Positions 33,495 through 42,489 of a stretch of DNA of 64,000 nt are shown here, one piece after another; position 1 is the first letter of the stretch; each line of letters starts with the position of its first letter. The DNA comes from Micromonospora chaiyaphumensis (lineage in GTDB: Bacteria > Actinomycetota > Actinomycetes > Mycobacteriales > Micromonosporaceae), in contig NZ_FMCS01000013.1 of assembly GCF_900091435.1 (NCBI RefSeq), positions 1 to 64,000 on the forward strand. The letters are read 5' to 3'. Position numbers and translations under genes: made by a program. Under the pieces are notes generated by a model. That model saw only the letters and a list, made by a program, of their open reading frames with translations, had not been told where the DNA came from and did not search any database.

Positions 33495-34268
33495 ATGACT
33501 GCACTGGTACGTGGTACGGCCGCCCTGCTCGGCGCGGCGTCACTGGTCGTCGGGGTGTGGGCGCTGGCCTGGGCCGACTCGTTCAGCTCGGCGGTGAACT
33601 TCCCGCCGCACGAGCACTTCGTGCACGACGTCGGGGCGTTCCAGTTGGGCATCGGCGCGACCCTGCTGCTGGCGCTCATCTGGGGGGACGCCCTGGCGGT
33701 CGCGCTGGCCGGTTACGTGGTCGGCGCGGCGGCGCACACCGTCTCGCACGTGGTCGACGCCGACCTGGGCGGCAGCGCGGGCCAGACCTGGTTGGTCCTG
33801 CTGTCGGCGCTGCTGGCCCTGGCCGCGCTGGTGGCCCGGCTGCGGCAGCTCGGCTGGGTGGTCGGGTACGTCGACCCGGCGCCGGCGCCCGGGTGGGCGC
33901 CGCTGGTGCGGCAGAAGACCGTGGTGCTGACGACGTTCAAGCGGGACGGGACCGCCGTGCCGACCGCCGTGAGCGTCGCGGTGGCGGGGGAGCGCGCGTA
34001 CGTGCGCAGCTTCGAGAAGGCGTGGAAGACCCGGCGGATCCGCAACAACCCGCGGGTGACCCTGGCGCCGTCGACGGCGCTCGGCAAGCCGACCGGGGCG
34101 GCGGTGGAGGCGGTGGCGCGCCGGTTGAGCGGGGCGGAGTACCGGGCGGCGAGCCGGGCGCTGGTCCGGAAGCACCCGCTGCTGCACGGGGTGCTCGTGC
34201 CGCTGACGCACCGGCTCGGCCGGGCGCGGACCGGCCGTACCGTGCACTTCGAGCTCACTGCACGCTGA
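33495..34268 (+). CDS. Fusion of a four-TM domain with a PPOX-class (FMN/F420 split-barrel) domain
   Basis: A 257-residue protein. Residues 1-125 hold about four membrane helices (LLGAASLVVGVWALAWADSF; FQLGIGATLLLALIWGD; SALLALAALVARLRQLGW). Residues 135-257 are a pyridoxamine-oxidase-like split barrel (VLTTFKRDGTAVPTAVSVAV; RSFEKAWKTRRIRNNPRVTL; FELTAR), close to F420/FMN-dependent PPOX proteins of Actinobacteria, including the K-x-RRIRNNPRV motif that contacts the cofactor phosphate. The usual PPOX protein is a free 130-residue unit; here it is tethered at the inner membrane face. Confidence 0.85.
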   Translation: MTALVRGTAALLGAASLVVGVWALAWADSFSSAVNFPPHEHFVHDVGAFQLGIGATLLLALIWGDALAVALAGYVVGAAAHTVSHVVDADLGGSAGQTWLVLLSALLALAALVARLRQLGWVVGYVDPAPAPGWAPLVRQKTVVLTTFKRDGTAVPTAVSVAVAGERAYVRSFEKAWKTRRIRNNPRVTLAPSTALGKPTGAAVEAVARRLSGAEYRAASRALVRKHPLLHGVLVPLTHRLGRARTGRTVHFELTAR

Positions 34269-34269
34269 A

Positions 34270-34300
34270 GGTATATACGCGAGGTATACCCTCAGGGTAT
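34270..34300. promoter_or_regulatory. PadR operator: repeated GTATACC palindromes
   Basis: GGTATA (34270-34275) pairs with TATACC (34285-34290), and the overlapping ATACCCTCAGGGTAT (34286-34300) is a second palindrome. The AT-rich cluster lies just before the PadR start at 34310 and stands out from the G+C-rich surroundings. It is the likely autoregulatory site of the PadR-ABC operon. Confidence 0.65.
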
Positions 34301-34309
34301 GGTGACGTC

Positions 34310-34834
34310 ATGAGCGTTCCCATGACCCTCCTCGGCCTGCTCGACCGCGAGCCCAGCCACGGCTACGACCTCAAGCGCGACTACGACGCCTTCTTCAGCC
34401 GGGGCAAGCCCCTGCCGTTCGGTCAGGTCTACGCGACGCTGAGCCGGCTCGCCCGCGACGGAAAGATCGTGATCGGCGAGGTCGAGCCGGGCGTCGGCCC
34501 CGAGCGCAAGCGCTACGTCATCACCGAACGGGGCGCCACCGAGGTCGAGTCGTGGCTGACCGAGCCGGTCCCGGCCGAGCCCAACCTCCAGACGGTCCTG
34601 TTCACCAAGGTGGTGCTGGCGCTCATGCTCGGCCGCCCCGCCGAGGACTACCTCGACCGGCAGCGCGCCGCCCACCTGGGCCGGATGAAGGAGCTCACCG
34701 AGATCAAGCGCTCCGGCACGCTGGTCGACGCCATGCTGGCCGACCACGGCCTGTTCCACCTGGAGGCCGACCTGCACTGGATCGACACCACCGCCGCCCG
34801 GCTGGACGCGCTCGCGAAGGAGGTGCGGGGATGA
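34310..34834 (+). CDS. PadR-family transcriptional regulator
   Basis: A 174-residue protein: a PadR winged helix at the N-terminus (TLLGLLDREPSHGYDLKRDY; FGQVYATLSRLARDGKI; RKRYVITERGATEVESWL) and a C-terminal helical dimerisation domain (VFTKVVLAL-like helix, DYLDRQRAAHLGRMKEL). It is the first gene of an operon with an ABC ATPase (ATGA overlap) and a permease (ATGA overlap). PadR repressors next to such transporters usually respond to an antibiotic or peptide and control their own operon. Confidence 0.9.
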   Translation: MSVPMTLLGLLDREPSHGYDLKRDYDAFFSRGKPLPFGQVYATLSRLARDGKIVIGEVEPGVGPERKRYVITERGATEVESWLTEPVPAEPNLQTVLFTKVVLALMLGRPAEDYLDRQRAAHLGRMKELTEIKRSGTLVDAMLADHGLFHLEADLHWIDTTAARLDALAKEVRG

Positions 34835-35502
34835 CGGCCGTCGAGGCGCGCGACGTGAAGCTGTCCTTCGGCGAGACCCCGGCGCTGCGCGGCGCCAGCG
34901 TCGCGGTGGAGCCGGGCGAGATCGTCGCCGTCATGGGCCCCAGCGGCTCCGGGAAATCCACCCTGCTGCACTGCCTGGCCGGGATCCTCGTGCCCGACGT
35001 CGGCGAGATCCACTTCGACGGCCGGCGGATCGACACCCTCAGCGAGACCCGGCGCAGCGTCCTGCGCCGGGACCGGTTCGGCTTCGTGTTCCAGTCCGGG
35101 CAGCTGGTGCCGGAGCTGACCGCCGAGGAGAACGTCGCGCTGCCGCTGCTGCTCAACGGCGTGAAGCGGGCCGCCGCGCTCAAGGAGGCGCGGCCCTGGT
35201 TCGAGCGGCTCGACCTGACCGGGCTGGAGCGGCGCCGCTCCGGCGAGCTGTCCGGCGGGCAGGCGCAGCGGGTCGCCCTCGCGCGCGGCCTCGTGGCGCG
35301 GCCCGGCGCGCTGTTCGCCGACGAGCCGACCGGCGCGCTCGACTCGCTGACCGGCGAGCAGGTCATGGACCTGCTGGTGTCCTCGGCCCGCGAGGAGGGC
35401 ACCACCGTCGTCCTCGTCACCCACGACGCCCGCGTCGCCGCGTACGCCGACCGGCAGGTCATCGTGCGCGACGGCAAGGTGAACGCGCTGGTGGCGGCAT
35501 GA
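34831..35502 (+). CDS. ABC transporter ATP-binding protein (MacB/LolD type)
   Basis: A 223-residue ATPase with all motifs: Walker A GPSGSGKST, Q-loop FVFQSGQLVPELTAEENV, signature LSGGQAQRVALARGL, Walker B ALFADEPTGALDS and the switch histidine in LVTHDARV. The TGALDS after Walker B is typical of the LolD/MacB/FtsE subfamily, which works with FtsX-type permeases for export or mechanotransmission. Overlaps the PadR and permease genes by 4 bases each. Confidence 0.95.
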   Translation: MTAVEARDVKLSFGETPALRGASVAVEPGEIVAVMGPSGSGKSTLLHCLAGILVPDVGEIHFDGRRIDTLSETRRSVLRRDRFGFVFQSGQLVPELTAEENVALPLLLNGVKRAAALKEARPWFERLDLTGLERRRSGELSGGQAQRVALARGLVARPGALFADEPTGALDSLTGEQVMDLLVSSAREEGTTVVLVTHDARVAAYADRQVIVRDGKVNALVAA

Positions 35503-37748
35503 TCCGCTTCGCGGTCCGGCTGTCCCTGGCCGGCGGGCGGGAGGCCGCCGCCCGGCTCATAGTCATCGCCGCCGCCGTGGCGCTCGGCGTCGGCATGCTC
35601 CTGGCCACGCTCGCCGGCATGAACGCCGTCGACGCGCAGAACCAGCGGTACGCCTGGCTCAACACCGCCGTCGCCCCGTCCTCCACCGACCCGGCGGCCG
35701 AGCCGATGTGGTGGCTCATCCGGGAGGACTACCACGACGGCGACTCGATCGGCCGGGTCGAGGTCGCCGCGACCGGCCCCGGCGCGCCCGTCCCGCCGGG
35801 CATCCCGCGCCTGCCCGGCCCCGGCGAGTACTACGTCTCACCCGCCCTCGGCGAGCTGCTGCAGGCCACCCCGGCGGCGCAACTCGGCGACCGGTTCCCC
35901 GGCCACCAGGTCGGCACCATCGCACCGGCGGCGCTGCCGTCGCCCGACTCGCTGCTGATCGTCATCGGCCGCACCCCGGCCGACCTGGAACAGCTGGGCG
36001 CGCGCAAGGTCACCCAGATCATGACCACCTCGCCGGACGGCTGCCCCCGAGGCTGCTACGTCGGCATCAACCGCGACGGCATGGCCCTCGTGCTCTCCAT
36101 CGTCGCGGCCGCGCTGCTGTTCCCCGTGCTCATCTTCATCGGCACCGCCACCCGGCTGGCCGCGACCCGCCGGGAGCAGCGCTTCGCCGCGATGCGCCTG
36201 GTCGGCGCCACGCCACGGCAGATCTCCGTCATCTCCGCCGTGGAGTCCGTGCTCGCCGCCGCCGTGGGCGCGGCCGTGGGGTTCGGCCTGTTCCTCGCGG
36301 CCCGCCCGGCCCTGGCTGCGATCCCGTTCACCGGCGAACGCTTCTTCACCGCCGACCTCTCCCTCACCCTCACCGACGTCCTGGCGGTCGCCCTCGGCAT
36401 CCCGCTCGGCGCCGTCGTGGCCTCCTGGCTGGCGCTGCGCCGGGTGCAGATCTCCCCGCTGGGTGTCGCGCGCCGGGTCACCCCGAAACCGCCGCGCGCC
36501 TGGCGACTCATCCCGCTGGTCGCCGGGCTCGTCGAGCTGGCGTACTTCGTCGGCCGGCGACCGCCCACGACCAACGGGCAGCTCACCGCGTACCTCTCGG
36601 GGTTCCTGCTGATCCTGACCGGGCTGGTGCTGGCCGGGCCGTGGCTGACCATGGTCGGCGCGCGCCTGCTGGCCGGGCGGGCGAGCCGGCCGGCGGCGCT
36701 CATCGCCGGGCGGCGCCTCGCCGACAACCCCCGGGCCGGCTTCCGGTCCGTCAGCGGGCTGATCGTGGCGCTCTTCGTGACCAGCGTCGCTACCGGCATC
36801 ATCACCACCTACGTGGCCAACCGGGGCGAGCCGCGCACCGACTCGGTGGCCGCCACGTCCCTGACCACGTGGTTCCCGCCCGAGGACGGCCCCGCACCGA
36901 CCGCGGACCAGATCCCGGCCGGGCTCGCGACGATCCCCGGGGTACGCAGCGTGACCCTGGTCCACGCCAACCCCGTCACGGAGCCACCCCCGATCGAGGT
37001 GCACGGGCCGGCGGACGCCCCCGTCCAGCGGTGGTGGTGGCCGAGCGTCATCACGTGCGCCGAGCTGGACCGCCTGGCGGTGTTCGGCTCCTGCCCCGCC
37101 GGCGCGCGGGTCGCGGCCGTCGCTGACGACCTCATCGGCGAGCGCGCGTGGGACCTGACCAACGACAAATACGTCTGGCCCGCTGCTGACATGGATCCGG
37201 CCCAGGTCGCCGGGCGGCCGATCCGTTCGGTGGTCGTCAACACGACCAGCCGCGCGGCGTTCGAGCAGGCCCGGACCATGCTGATCAACGCGTTCCCGAC
37301 GAATGGGTTCCCGTCCAGCGTCGCCGAGTGGGAGTCGGACTCCGCCCGGCTCCTGGTGCAGTTCCAGCAACTCGCGAATGTGATCATGCTGGCCAGCCTG
37401 CCGATCGCCGGGTGCAGCCTGGCGGTGAGCGTGGCCGGTGGGCTGAGCGACCGGAAGCGGCCGTTCAGCATGCTGCGCCTGACCGGGGTGCAACTGCGGA
37501 CGCTGCGGCGGGTCGTGGCGCTGGAGACCGTCGTGCCGCTGCTGGCCGTCGCGGCGGTGGCCATCGGGATGGGGTTCCTGGCCGCGCACCTGTTCCTGCG
37601 CGCGCAGCTCGGCTACACGCTGCTGGCGCCGCACGGGTCGTTCTACCTCATGGTGGCCGGTGGGCTGGCGGTGTCGCTGGGGATCGTCGCCTCGACGCTG
37701 CCGCTGCTGCGCCGGATCACCGGCCCGGAGACCGCGCGCAACGACTAG
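35499..37748 (+). CDS. FtsX-like ABC transporter permease
   Basis: A 749-residue membrane protein with an N-terminal helix, a large extracellular domain (about residues 35-195), three membrane helices with an FtsX signature (TRREQRFAAMRLVGATPRQI), a second set of helices around residues 345-400 and 415-435, a second extracellular domain (450-620), and a final FtsX unit (DRKRPFSMLRLTGVQLRTLR). This duplicated architecture occurs in actinobacterial exporters coupled to a LolD-like ATPase. Likely exports lipids, peptides or drugs. Codons become G/T-ending towards the 3' end. Confidence 0.92.
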   Translation: MIRFAVRLSLAGGREAAARLIVIAAAVALGVGMLLATLAGMNAVDAQNQRYAWLNTAVAPSSTDPAAEPMWWLIREDYHDGDSIGRVEVAATGPGAPVPPGIPRLPGPGEYYVSPALGELLQATPAAQLGDRFPGHQVGTIAPAALPSPDSLLIVIGRTPADLEQLGARKVTQIMTTSPDGCPRGCYVGINRDGMALVLSIVAAALLFPVLIFIGTATRLAATRREQRFAAMRLVGATPRQISVISAVESVLAAAVGAAVGFGLFLAARPALAAIPFTGERFFTADLSLTLTDVLAVALGIPLGAVVASWLALRRVQISPLGVARRVTPKPPRAWRLIPLVAGLVELAYFVGRRPPTTNGQLTAYLSGFLLILTGLVLAGPWLTMVGARLLAGRASRPAALIAGRRLADNPRAGFRSVSGLIVALFVTSVATGIITTYVANRGEPRTDSVAATSLTTWFPPEDGPAPTADQIPAGLATIPGVRSVTLVHANPVTEPPPIEVHGPADAPVQRWWWPSVITCAELDRLAVFGSCPAGARVAAVADDLIGERAWDLTNDKYVWPAADMDPAQVAGRPIRSVVVNTTSRAAFEQARTMLINAFPTNGFPSSVAEWESDSARLLVQFQQLANVIMLASLPIAGCSLAVSVAGGLSDRKRPFSMLRLTGVQLRTLRRVVALETVVPLLAVAAVAIGMGFLAAHLFLRAQLGYTLLAPHGSFYLMVAGGLAVSLGIVASTLPLLRRITGPETARND

Positions 37749-37753
37749 GCCGG

Positions 37754-38107
37754 CTACCCGAGCGGGACCTGGACCGCCACGTCGTGCTTGGGGTAGTAGC
37801 TCTCCACCGTGTCGGCGCCGTACTTGGCCTTGAACAGCTCCACCACGTGATTGACCCGGTCGGCCTCGGTGATCGGGGTGGCACTCGAACTCAACGCCGT
37901 CCCGTTCGCCGACACCTCGATCATCGGGGTCTGCCGGACGTTCTTGTACCACTGGCTGTCGGAGCCGGTCACCGGGACGAGGAACACGCTGTCCTCGTCC
38001 AGCACGAACCACACCGGGTGGGTGATCTGCCGGCCGGTCCTGCGGCCGGTCACGGTGATCTCGACCTCGCGGACCCCGTCGAGGGCGTCCCAGACCGCGT
38101 TCGCCAC
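37754..38107 (-). CDS. Deazaflavin-dependent nitroreductase-family (DDN-like/split-barrel) protein
   Basis: A 117-residue split-barrel protein (DGVREVEITVTGRRTGRQIT, HPVWFVLDEDSVFLVPV, DSQWYKNVRQTPMIEVSANG) that matches the pattern of F420- or FMN-dependent FDOR/DDN-family enzymes, with a RRTGR motif near the N-terminus. Such enzymes reduce quinones or oxygen-sensitive substrates. Converges with the ABC permease, 5 bases apart. Cofactor (F420 or FMN) cannot be told by eye. Confidence 0.8.
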   Translation of the reverse strand: MANAVWDALDGVREVEITVTGRRTGRQITHPVWFVLDEDSVFLVPVTGSDSQWYKNVRQTPMIEVSANGTALSSSATPITEADRVNHVVELFKAKYGADTVESYYPKHDVAVQVPLG

Positions 38108-38242
38108 GATTTCCCCCTTGCCCCTTTTCCGCCAGGCTAGGCCTTTGCGCGCCGGGCCGTCGTGGTTTCCGCGAGCCCGTCACCGCCCCGGTTCGCGGTC
38201 CACTGAGGAGACTTCGCCGCTGTTAAGGTTGGCGGGCGGAGC

Positions 38243-39463
38243 ATGGGGGACCGGTCCGACCTCGCTCGGGGGATGGCACAGATGGATCAGCAGGCCAGGG
38301 AACAGTTGAAGCTTCTGCGCAGGCTCGAAAAAGTCATCTCGGAAACCGAGTTCTCGTGGTCGCTGTGCCTGGTCGGTGAGGACCAGTCCCGGAAGCTCAA
38401 CGAACTGGCCGCCGAGCTGCAGCGCCCGTTCTCGGCCACCGGTGACGAGAAGCGGATCGTGTCCGGCTATTCCTACTGGGGCATCGAGCCGGCGGTCAAC
38501 TGGCAGCGGGCCTGCACGGACCCCAACTACCCGGTCATGCGCGACGGGATCGAGACGTTCAGCCGGCGCTGGCGGAGCCTGCACTCCCGGCACAGCGACC
38601 GGCCCTACCACTACATCAGCCTCGGCCCCGGCACGGGCGAGAAGGACGCCGTGGTGCTGGCCGATCTCCAGCGGGCGAACCCGGAAATGTACTACGTGCC
38701 CGTCGACATGAGCGCGGAAATGCTGCGCCTGGGCCTGAGGCCGATAAAGTCCCTGCCGTTCTTCCGGCAGTTCCGCAATCAACTGCTGCCGGTGCAGCTC
38801 GACTTCTCCGTCGAGGAGAACGTGGCCGAGCTCAACGAACTGCGCGGCCGGCTGATCGGCGACGAGCCGGTGCTGTTCTCGCTGCTCGGCAACACGATGG
38901 CCAACTTCGACGAGGACGTCGAGCTGGTCGAGCGCCTGAGCAAGCAACTCCTCCGGCCGCAGGACCGGCTGCTGGTGGAGGTCGCCACCGCGTCCCACCT
39001 CGACGATCGGATGGCCCAGCAGGCCGCCCGGGAATACGAGACCAGCTGGGTGTTCCGCGAGTTCGTCATCAGCGCCCTGCGCCAGAACACCGACCTCTCG
39101 GTGAACATGAACTACGTCCGCTTCGAGGGGGTGGTCGAGGAGGGGCGGTCACTGGTCATCAAGGTGATCTACTGCAACCAGTCGGCCGAGGACCTCAAGA
39201 TCGTGCTCCCGAACCGCAGCGAGGTCCACTTCCCGAGTGGCGACACCATCCGCCTGCTCATCACCCGGAAATACCAGCTCAAGGCCCTGGCGGGCGCGCT
39301 GGCCAAGGCGGGCCTCTTCGTCGAGAGCGAGGCGTTCACGCAGTTCCAGGCGTACGAGCGGGCCCGCCGGTTCGGCATGGACCTCATGCTGCTGTCGAGC
39401 AGCGAGGCCGGCAACGGCCACGACACGGCCGCCCGGGACGTCTTCCGCCGCCCCGGCACATGA
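38243..39463 (+). CDS. EgtD-like (Methyltransf_33) SAM-dependent methyltransferase
   Basis: A 406-residue protein. A helical N-terminal region of about 100 residues precedes a SAM-binding fold with YHYISLGPGTGEKDAVVLADL, a second acidic motif YYVPVDMSAEMLRLG, and EPVLFSLLGNTMANFDED, which resembles the LGSTIGN region of histidine N-alpha-methyltransferases. The ergothioneine enzyme EgtD is about 320 residues and normally sits with egtA-E; here none of these neighbours is present and the protein is longer. It overlaps the next gene by ATGA, so its function is tied to a small two-TM protein. Substrate unknown. ATG 38243 is the longest likely start; 38273 and 38282 are alternatives. Confidence 0.78.
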   Translation: MGDRSDLARGMAQMDQQAREQLKLLRRLEKVISETEFSWSLCLVGEDQSRKLNELAAELQRPFSATGDEKRIVSGYSYWGIEPAVNWQRACTDPNYPVMRDGIETFSRRWRSLHSRHSDRPYHYISLGPGTGEKDAVVLADLQRANPEMYYVPVDMSAEMLRLGLRPIKSLPFFRQFRNQLLPVQLDFSVEENVAELNELRGRLIGDEPVLFSLLGNTMANFDEDVELVERLSKQLLRPQDRLLVEVATASHLDDRMAQQAAREYETSWVFREFVISALRQNTDLSVNMNYVRFEGVVEEGRSLVIKVIYCNQSAEDLKIVLPNRSEVHFPSGDTIRLLITRKYQLKALAGALAKAGLFVESEAFTQFQAYERARRFGMDLMLLSSSEAGNGHDTAARDVFRRPGT

Positions 39464-40080
39464 GTCCGCGCCCGGCGCCCGTGCCGTCGTGGCTGACCGC
39501 GCCGCGCACCTGGATCATGCTGGTCACCGCCGGCAGTCTCACGGTGGCCTTCGTCGTCAGCGCCGTCTGGTGGAGCCGGTCGGCCGGCACGTCGCGCTTC
39601 GAACCGGCGGTGCAGATCCTGGGCCTGCTCGGCGGCATCACCGGCATCGTCGCCGAACGGTGGGCGGCGGGCCGGGAGCGGCGTGCGGAGGCTCTCCAGG
39701 CCATCGGCGAGGAGTTGCGGGACAACCGGAAGATCCTCGCGTCCCCGCCCTTCTCCGCGGGAGCGGCGCAGCCGGCCCGCCGGCAGGTCTATCCCCGGAT
39801 GAACCTGTCGGCCGTGAACGCCGCCCTCTCCTCGGCCGTGCTGTCCCCACGCCGCGACGAGGCGCTCGCCGGCATGCTGCACGACTGGCGCAACGATGCG
39901 GAGATCTTCAACCACCAGCTCTCCCTGGCCGAGATCCTGGCCTTCACCAACGGATCCGACGAGGTGCTCCGGGATCTCCATCAGGGGCTGCACAGCGCGG
40001 ACGGTCCACTGGAACGGATGCAGGAACACCTCACCGCCCTGCTGGCCACACCACCACTGACCGCGGCTCTCGCTCGTTAG
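39460..40080 (+). CDS. Two-TM protein coupled to the EgtD-like methyltransferase
   Basis: A 206-residue protein with two membrane helices in the first 75 residues (WIMLVTAGSLTVAFVVSAVW and VQILGLLGGITGIVAERWAA) and a cytoplasmic helical domain (RRAEALQAIGEELRDNRKIL; AVLSPRRDEALAGMLHDWRN; RDLHQGLHSADGPLERMQEH). I know no family. The arrangement, two TMs then a soluble domain, is also that of small membrane effectors of nucleotide-dependent defence systems, but no sequence motif supports more than analogy. Start ATG overlaps the methyltransferase stop (ATGA at 39460-39463). Confidence 0.72.
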   Translation: MSPRPAPVPSWLTAPRTWIMLVTAGSLTVAFVVSAVWWSRSAGTSRFEPAVQILGLLGGITGIVAERWAAGRERRAEALQAIGEELRDNRKILASPPFSAGAAQPARRQVYPRMNLSAVNAALSSAVLSPRRDEALAGMLHDWRNDAEIFNHQLSLAEILAFTNGSDEVLRDLHQGLHSADGPLERMQEHLTALLATPPLTAALAR

Positions 40081-40231
40081 GCGCTCGTGCGGCGGTGCGG
40101 CGTCCGAAAAGGATTGCACCGCGACGGTACGATCTACGGCGAGTAGTGAAGGCTGCCGTCATCGTGACGGGCGGGCCCATGTGCGCTCTGGGCTCCGGAC
40201 AACAGTTGAGCCGAACACATCGGGGGAAACC

Positions 40232-42385
40232 ATGTTCGAGCGGCTGGGCAGATTCGTCGTCGGCAAGGCGTGGTGGGTCATCGCCGGCTGGGTGGTGGCG
40301 GCCGCCGCCATCATCCTCACCACGCCGTCGCTGAGCGACATCACCTCCGCCGACCAGGAGAGCTTCCTGCCCCGCTCCTACGAGTCGGTGCAGGCCACCG
40401 AGCTCGGGCAGAAGGCGTTCCCGCAGCAGGCCACCGCCACGGCCACGATCGTGGTCAAGCGCGCCGACGGGCAGAAACTCACCCCCGCCGACGAGGCGAA
40501 GGTGGGCCAGGTCGCCCAGGCGCTCAAGGCCCGCAACATCCCGCGGACGTCCGGCTACCTGACCGGCCCGCCGGCCGTCGCGCCCGACAAGTCGGTGCAG
40601 GTGGTCAACGTCGGCCTCGACGCCACCACCCCCGACGACCCGGCGCTGCTCGACGCCGTACGCGACCTGCGCGCCGCCCTCGGACCCGAGCTGGCCGGCA
40701 GCGGCCTGACCGCCGGCGTGGCCGGCGACGTGGCCAGCTTCGTCGACAACGAGGACACCTTCAACAAGGCCTTCGCCGTGGTCGGCGTCGCGACGATCAT
40801 CCTGATCATCGGACTGATCCTGATCATCTTCCGCAGCCCCATCGCCGCACTGCTGCCCGTCGTGGTCGTCAGCGCCGTCCTGACCATCACCACCGGGCTC
40901 GTCGCCGCCGCCGGCAAGGCGTTCGACCTCAACGTCAGCCAGGACCTACAGACGATCCTGCTGATCGTGCTGTTCGGCATCGGCACCGACTACATCCTGT
41001 TCCTGCTCTTCCGCTACCGCGAACGGCTGCGCGCCGGCGACGACAAGCGCACCGCGATGATCGTCTCCGTCCAGCGCGTCGGCGAGGTCATCACCTCCGC
41101 CGCCGGAGCCGTCATCGTCGCGTTCCTCGTGCTGCTGCTGGCCTCCCTGGGCTTCTTCGGCTCGCTCGGCCCGGCGCTCGCCATCGCCGTCGCCGTCATG
41201 CTGATCACCTCGCTCACCCTCATCCCGGCGGTCGTCTCGCTGCTCGGACGGTACGTCTTCTGGCCCTCCAAGGCCTGGCAGCGCGCCCCCAAGGCCACCC
41301 TGTCGCGCCGCCTCGGCACCACCGTCGGCCGCCGCCCCGCGATCGTCGCGGCAGCATCCGGCATCGTGCTGGTCGCGCTCGCCGCGGGCGTGCTTAGCTA
41401 CAAGGCCGACTACGACTTCAGCGCCGGCTTCCCACAGGACACCGAGTCGGCGAAGGCAGCTGCGGACCTGCAGCGTGGGTTTGCGGCCGGTGCGCTCGCC
41501 CCCACCGAGGTCTACCTGACCACCGGCAACGGGACGCCGCTGAGCGAGCAGCAGGTCACCGACTTCGCGGCTGCCGTGGCGAAGGCGCCCGGCGTGGGCC
41601 AGGCGCAGCCGCCGGAGCGCAGCAGCGACCCGAGCGTGGCCCGGGTCAACCTGCTGCTCAACGAGAACCCGGTCTCGAATGAGGCGATCACTCTCGTCCG
41701 CGATGACCTGCGGGACGCCGTGCACGAGGCGGCCCCGCCGGGTACGCGGGCGCTTGTCGGTGGGACCACGGCGATCTTCGCGGACATCAACTCGGCGAAC
41801 AACCGGGACCTGTCGGTGATCCTGCCGGTGGCTGCTGGGTTGATCGCGCTGATCCTTGCGCTGCTGCTGCGCAGTCTTGTCGCGCCTATCTATCTGGTGA
41901 TCGCGGTGCTGCTGAACTTCGCGGCGACGCTGGGGGCGACGGTCTACGTGTTCCAGGGGTTGCAGGACAAACCCGGCGTGACGTTCCAGCTGCCGATCAT
42001 CCTGTACCTGTTCGTGGTGGCGATCGGGACGGACTACAACATCCTGATGATCGCCCGGCTGCGGGAGGAGGCTCGGGAGGGGAACGAACCGCATGAGGCT
42101 GCCGCGATCGGGGTGGAGCATGCGGGGCCGACCGTTGCTGCGGCGGGCCTCATCCTGGCCGGGACGTTTGGGGTGTTGATGTTGGCGCCGATTTCGTTCC
42201 TGCAGCAGATGGGGTTTGCGGTGGCGATCGGGATTGTGTTGTCGGCGTTCGTCATGTCGATGTTCTTCGTGCCGGCGTTGACGGCGTTGATCGGGCACAA
42301 GGCCTGGTGGCCGGGGCATGGGGACGAGCGGCCGGCCAGGGGACGGCACGCATCGCCCGAGCCCGCGACCGTGACGGAGGCGTAG
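40232..42385 (+). CDS. MMPL/RND-family membrane transporter
   Basis: A 717-residue protein with about twelve membrane helices in two groups of six, each preceded by a large extracellular loop. MMPL features: FERLGRFVVGKAWWVIAGWV at the N-terminus, IVLFGIGTDYILFLLFRYRE in TM4 and LFVVAIGTDYNILMIARLRE in TM10, each with the GTDY motif that supplies proton-relay residues. Actinobacterial MMPLs export lipids, siderophores or pigments. A possible ribosome site GGGGGAAAC precedes the ATG at 40232. The 5' two-thirds use C-ending codons and the last third uses many G- and T-ending ones (TTG, GTG, GGG). Confidence 0.92.
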   Translation: MFERLGRFVVGKAWWVIAGWVVAAAAIILTTPSLSDITSADQESFLPRSYESVQATELGQKAFPQQATATATIVVKRADGQKLTPADEAKVGQVAQALKARNIPRTSGYLTGPPAVAPDKSVQVVNVGLDATTPDDPALLDAVRDLRAALGPELAGSGLTAGVAGDVASFVDNEDTFNKAFAVVGVATIILIIGLILIIFRSPIAALLPVVVVSAVLTITTGLVAAAGKAFDLNVSQDLQTILLIVLFGIGTDYILFLLFRYRERLRAGDDKRTAMIVSVQRVGEVITSAAGAVIVAFLVLLLASLGFFGSLGPALAIAVAVMLITSLTLIPAVVSLLGRYVFWPSKAWQRAPKATLSRRLGTTVGRRPAIVAAASGIVLVALAAGVLSYKADYDFSAGFPQDTESAKAAADLQRGFAAGALAPTEVYLTTGNGTPLSEQQVTDFAAAVAKAPGVGQAQPPERSSDPSVARVNLLLNENPVSNEAITLVRDDLRDAVHEAAPPGTRALVGGTTAIFADINSANNRDLSVILPVAAGLIALILALLLRSLVAPIYLVIAVLLNFAATLGATVYVFQGLQDKPGVTFQLPIILYLFVVAIGTDYNILMIARLREEAREGNEPHEAAAIGVEHAGPTVAAAGLILAGTFGVLMLAPISFLQQMGFAVAIGIVLSAFVMSMFFVPALTALIGHKAWWPGHGDERPARGRHASPEPATVTEA

Positions 42386-42489
42386 GGGCGCAGGACCGGC
42401 GTTACGGGGCTCCCACCGGGCCGACGCCGGTACACCGCGGTGAGGCGCAACCCGGACTAGCGTGCGGGCCTCTCAAGGAGGTGGAGACA

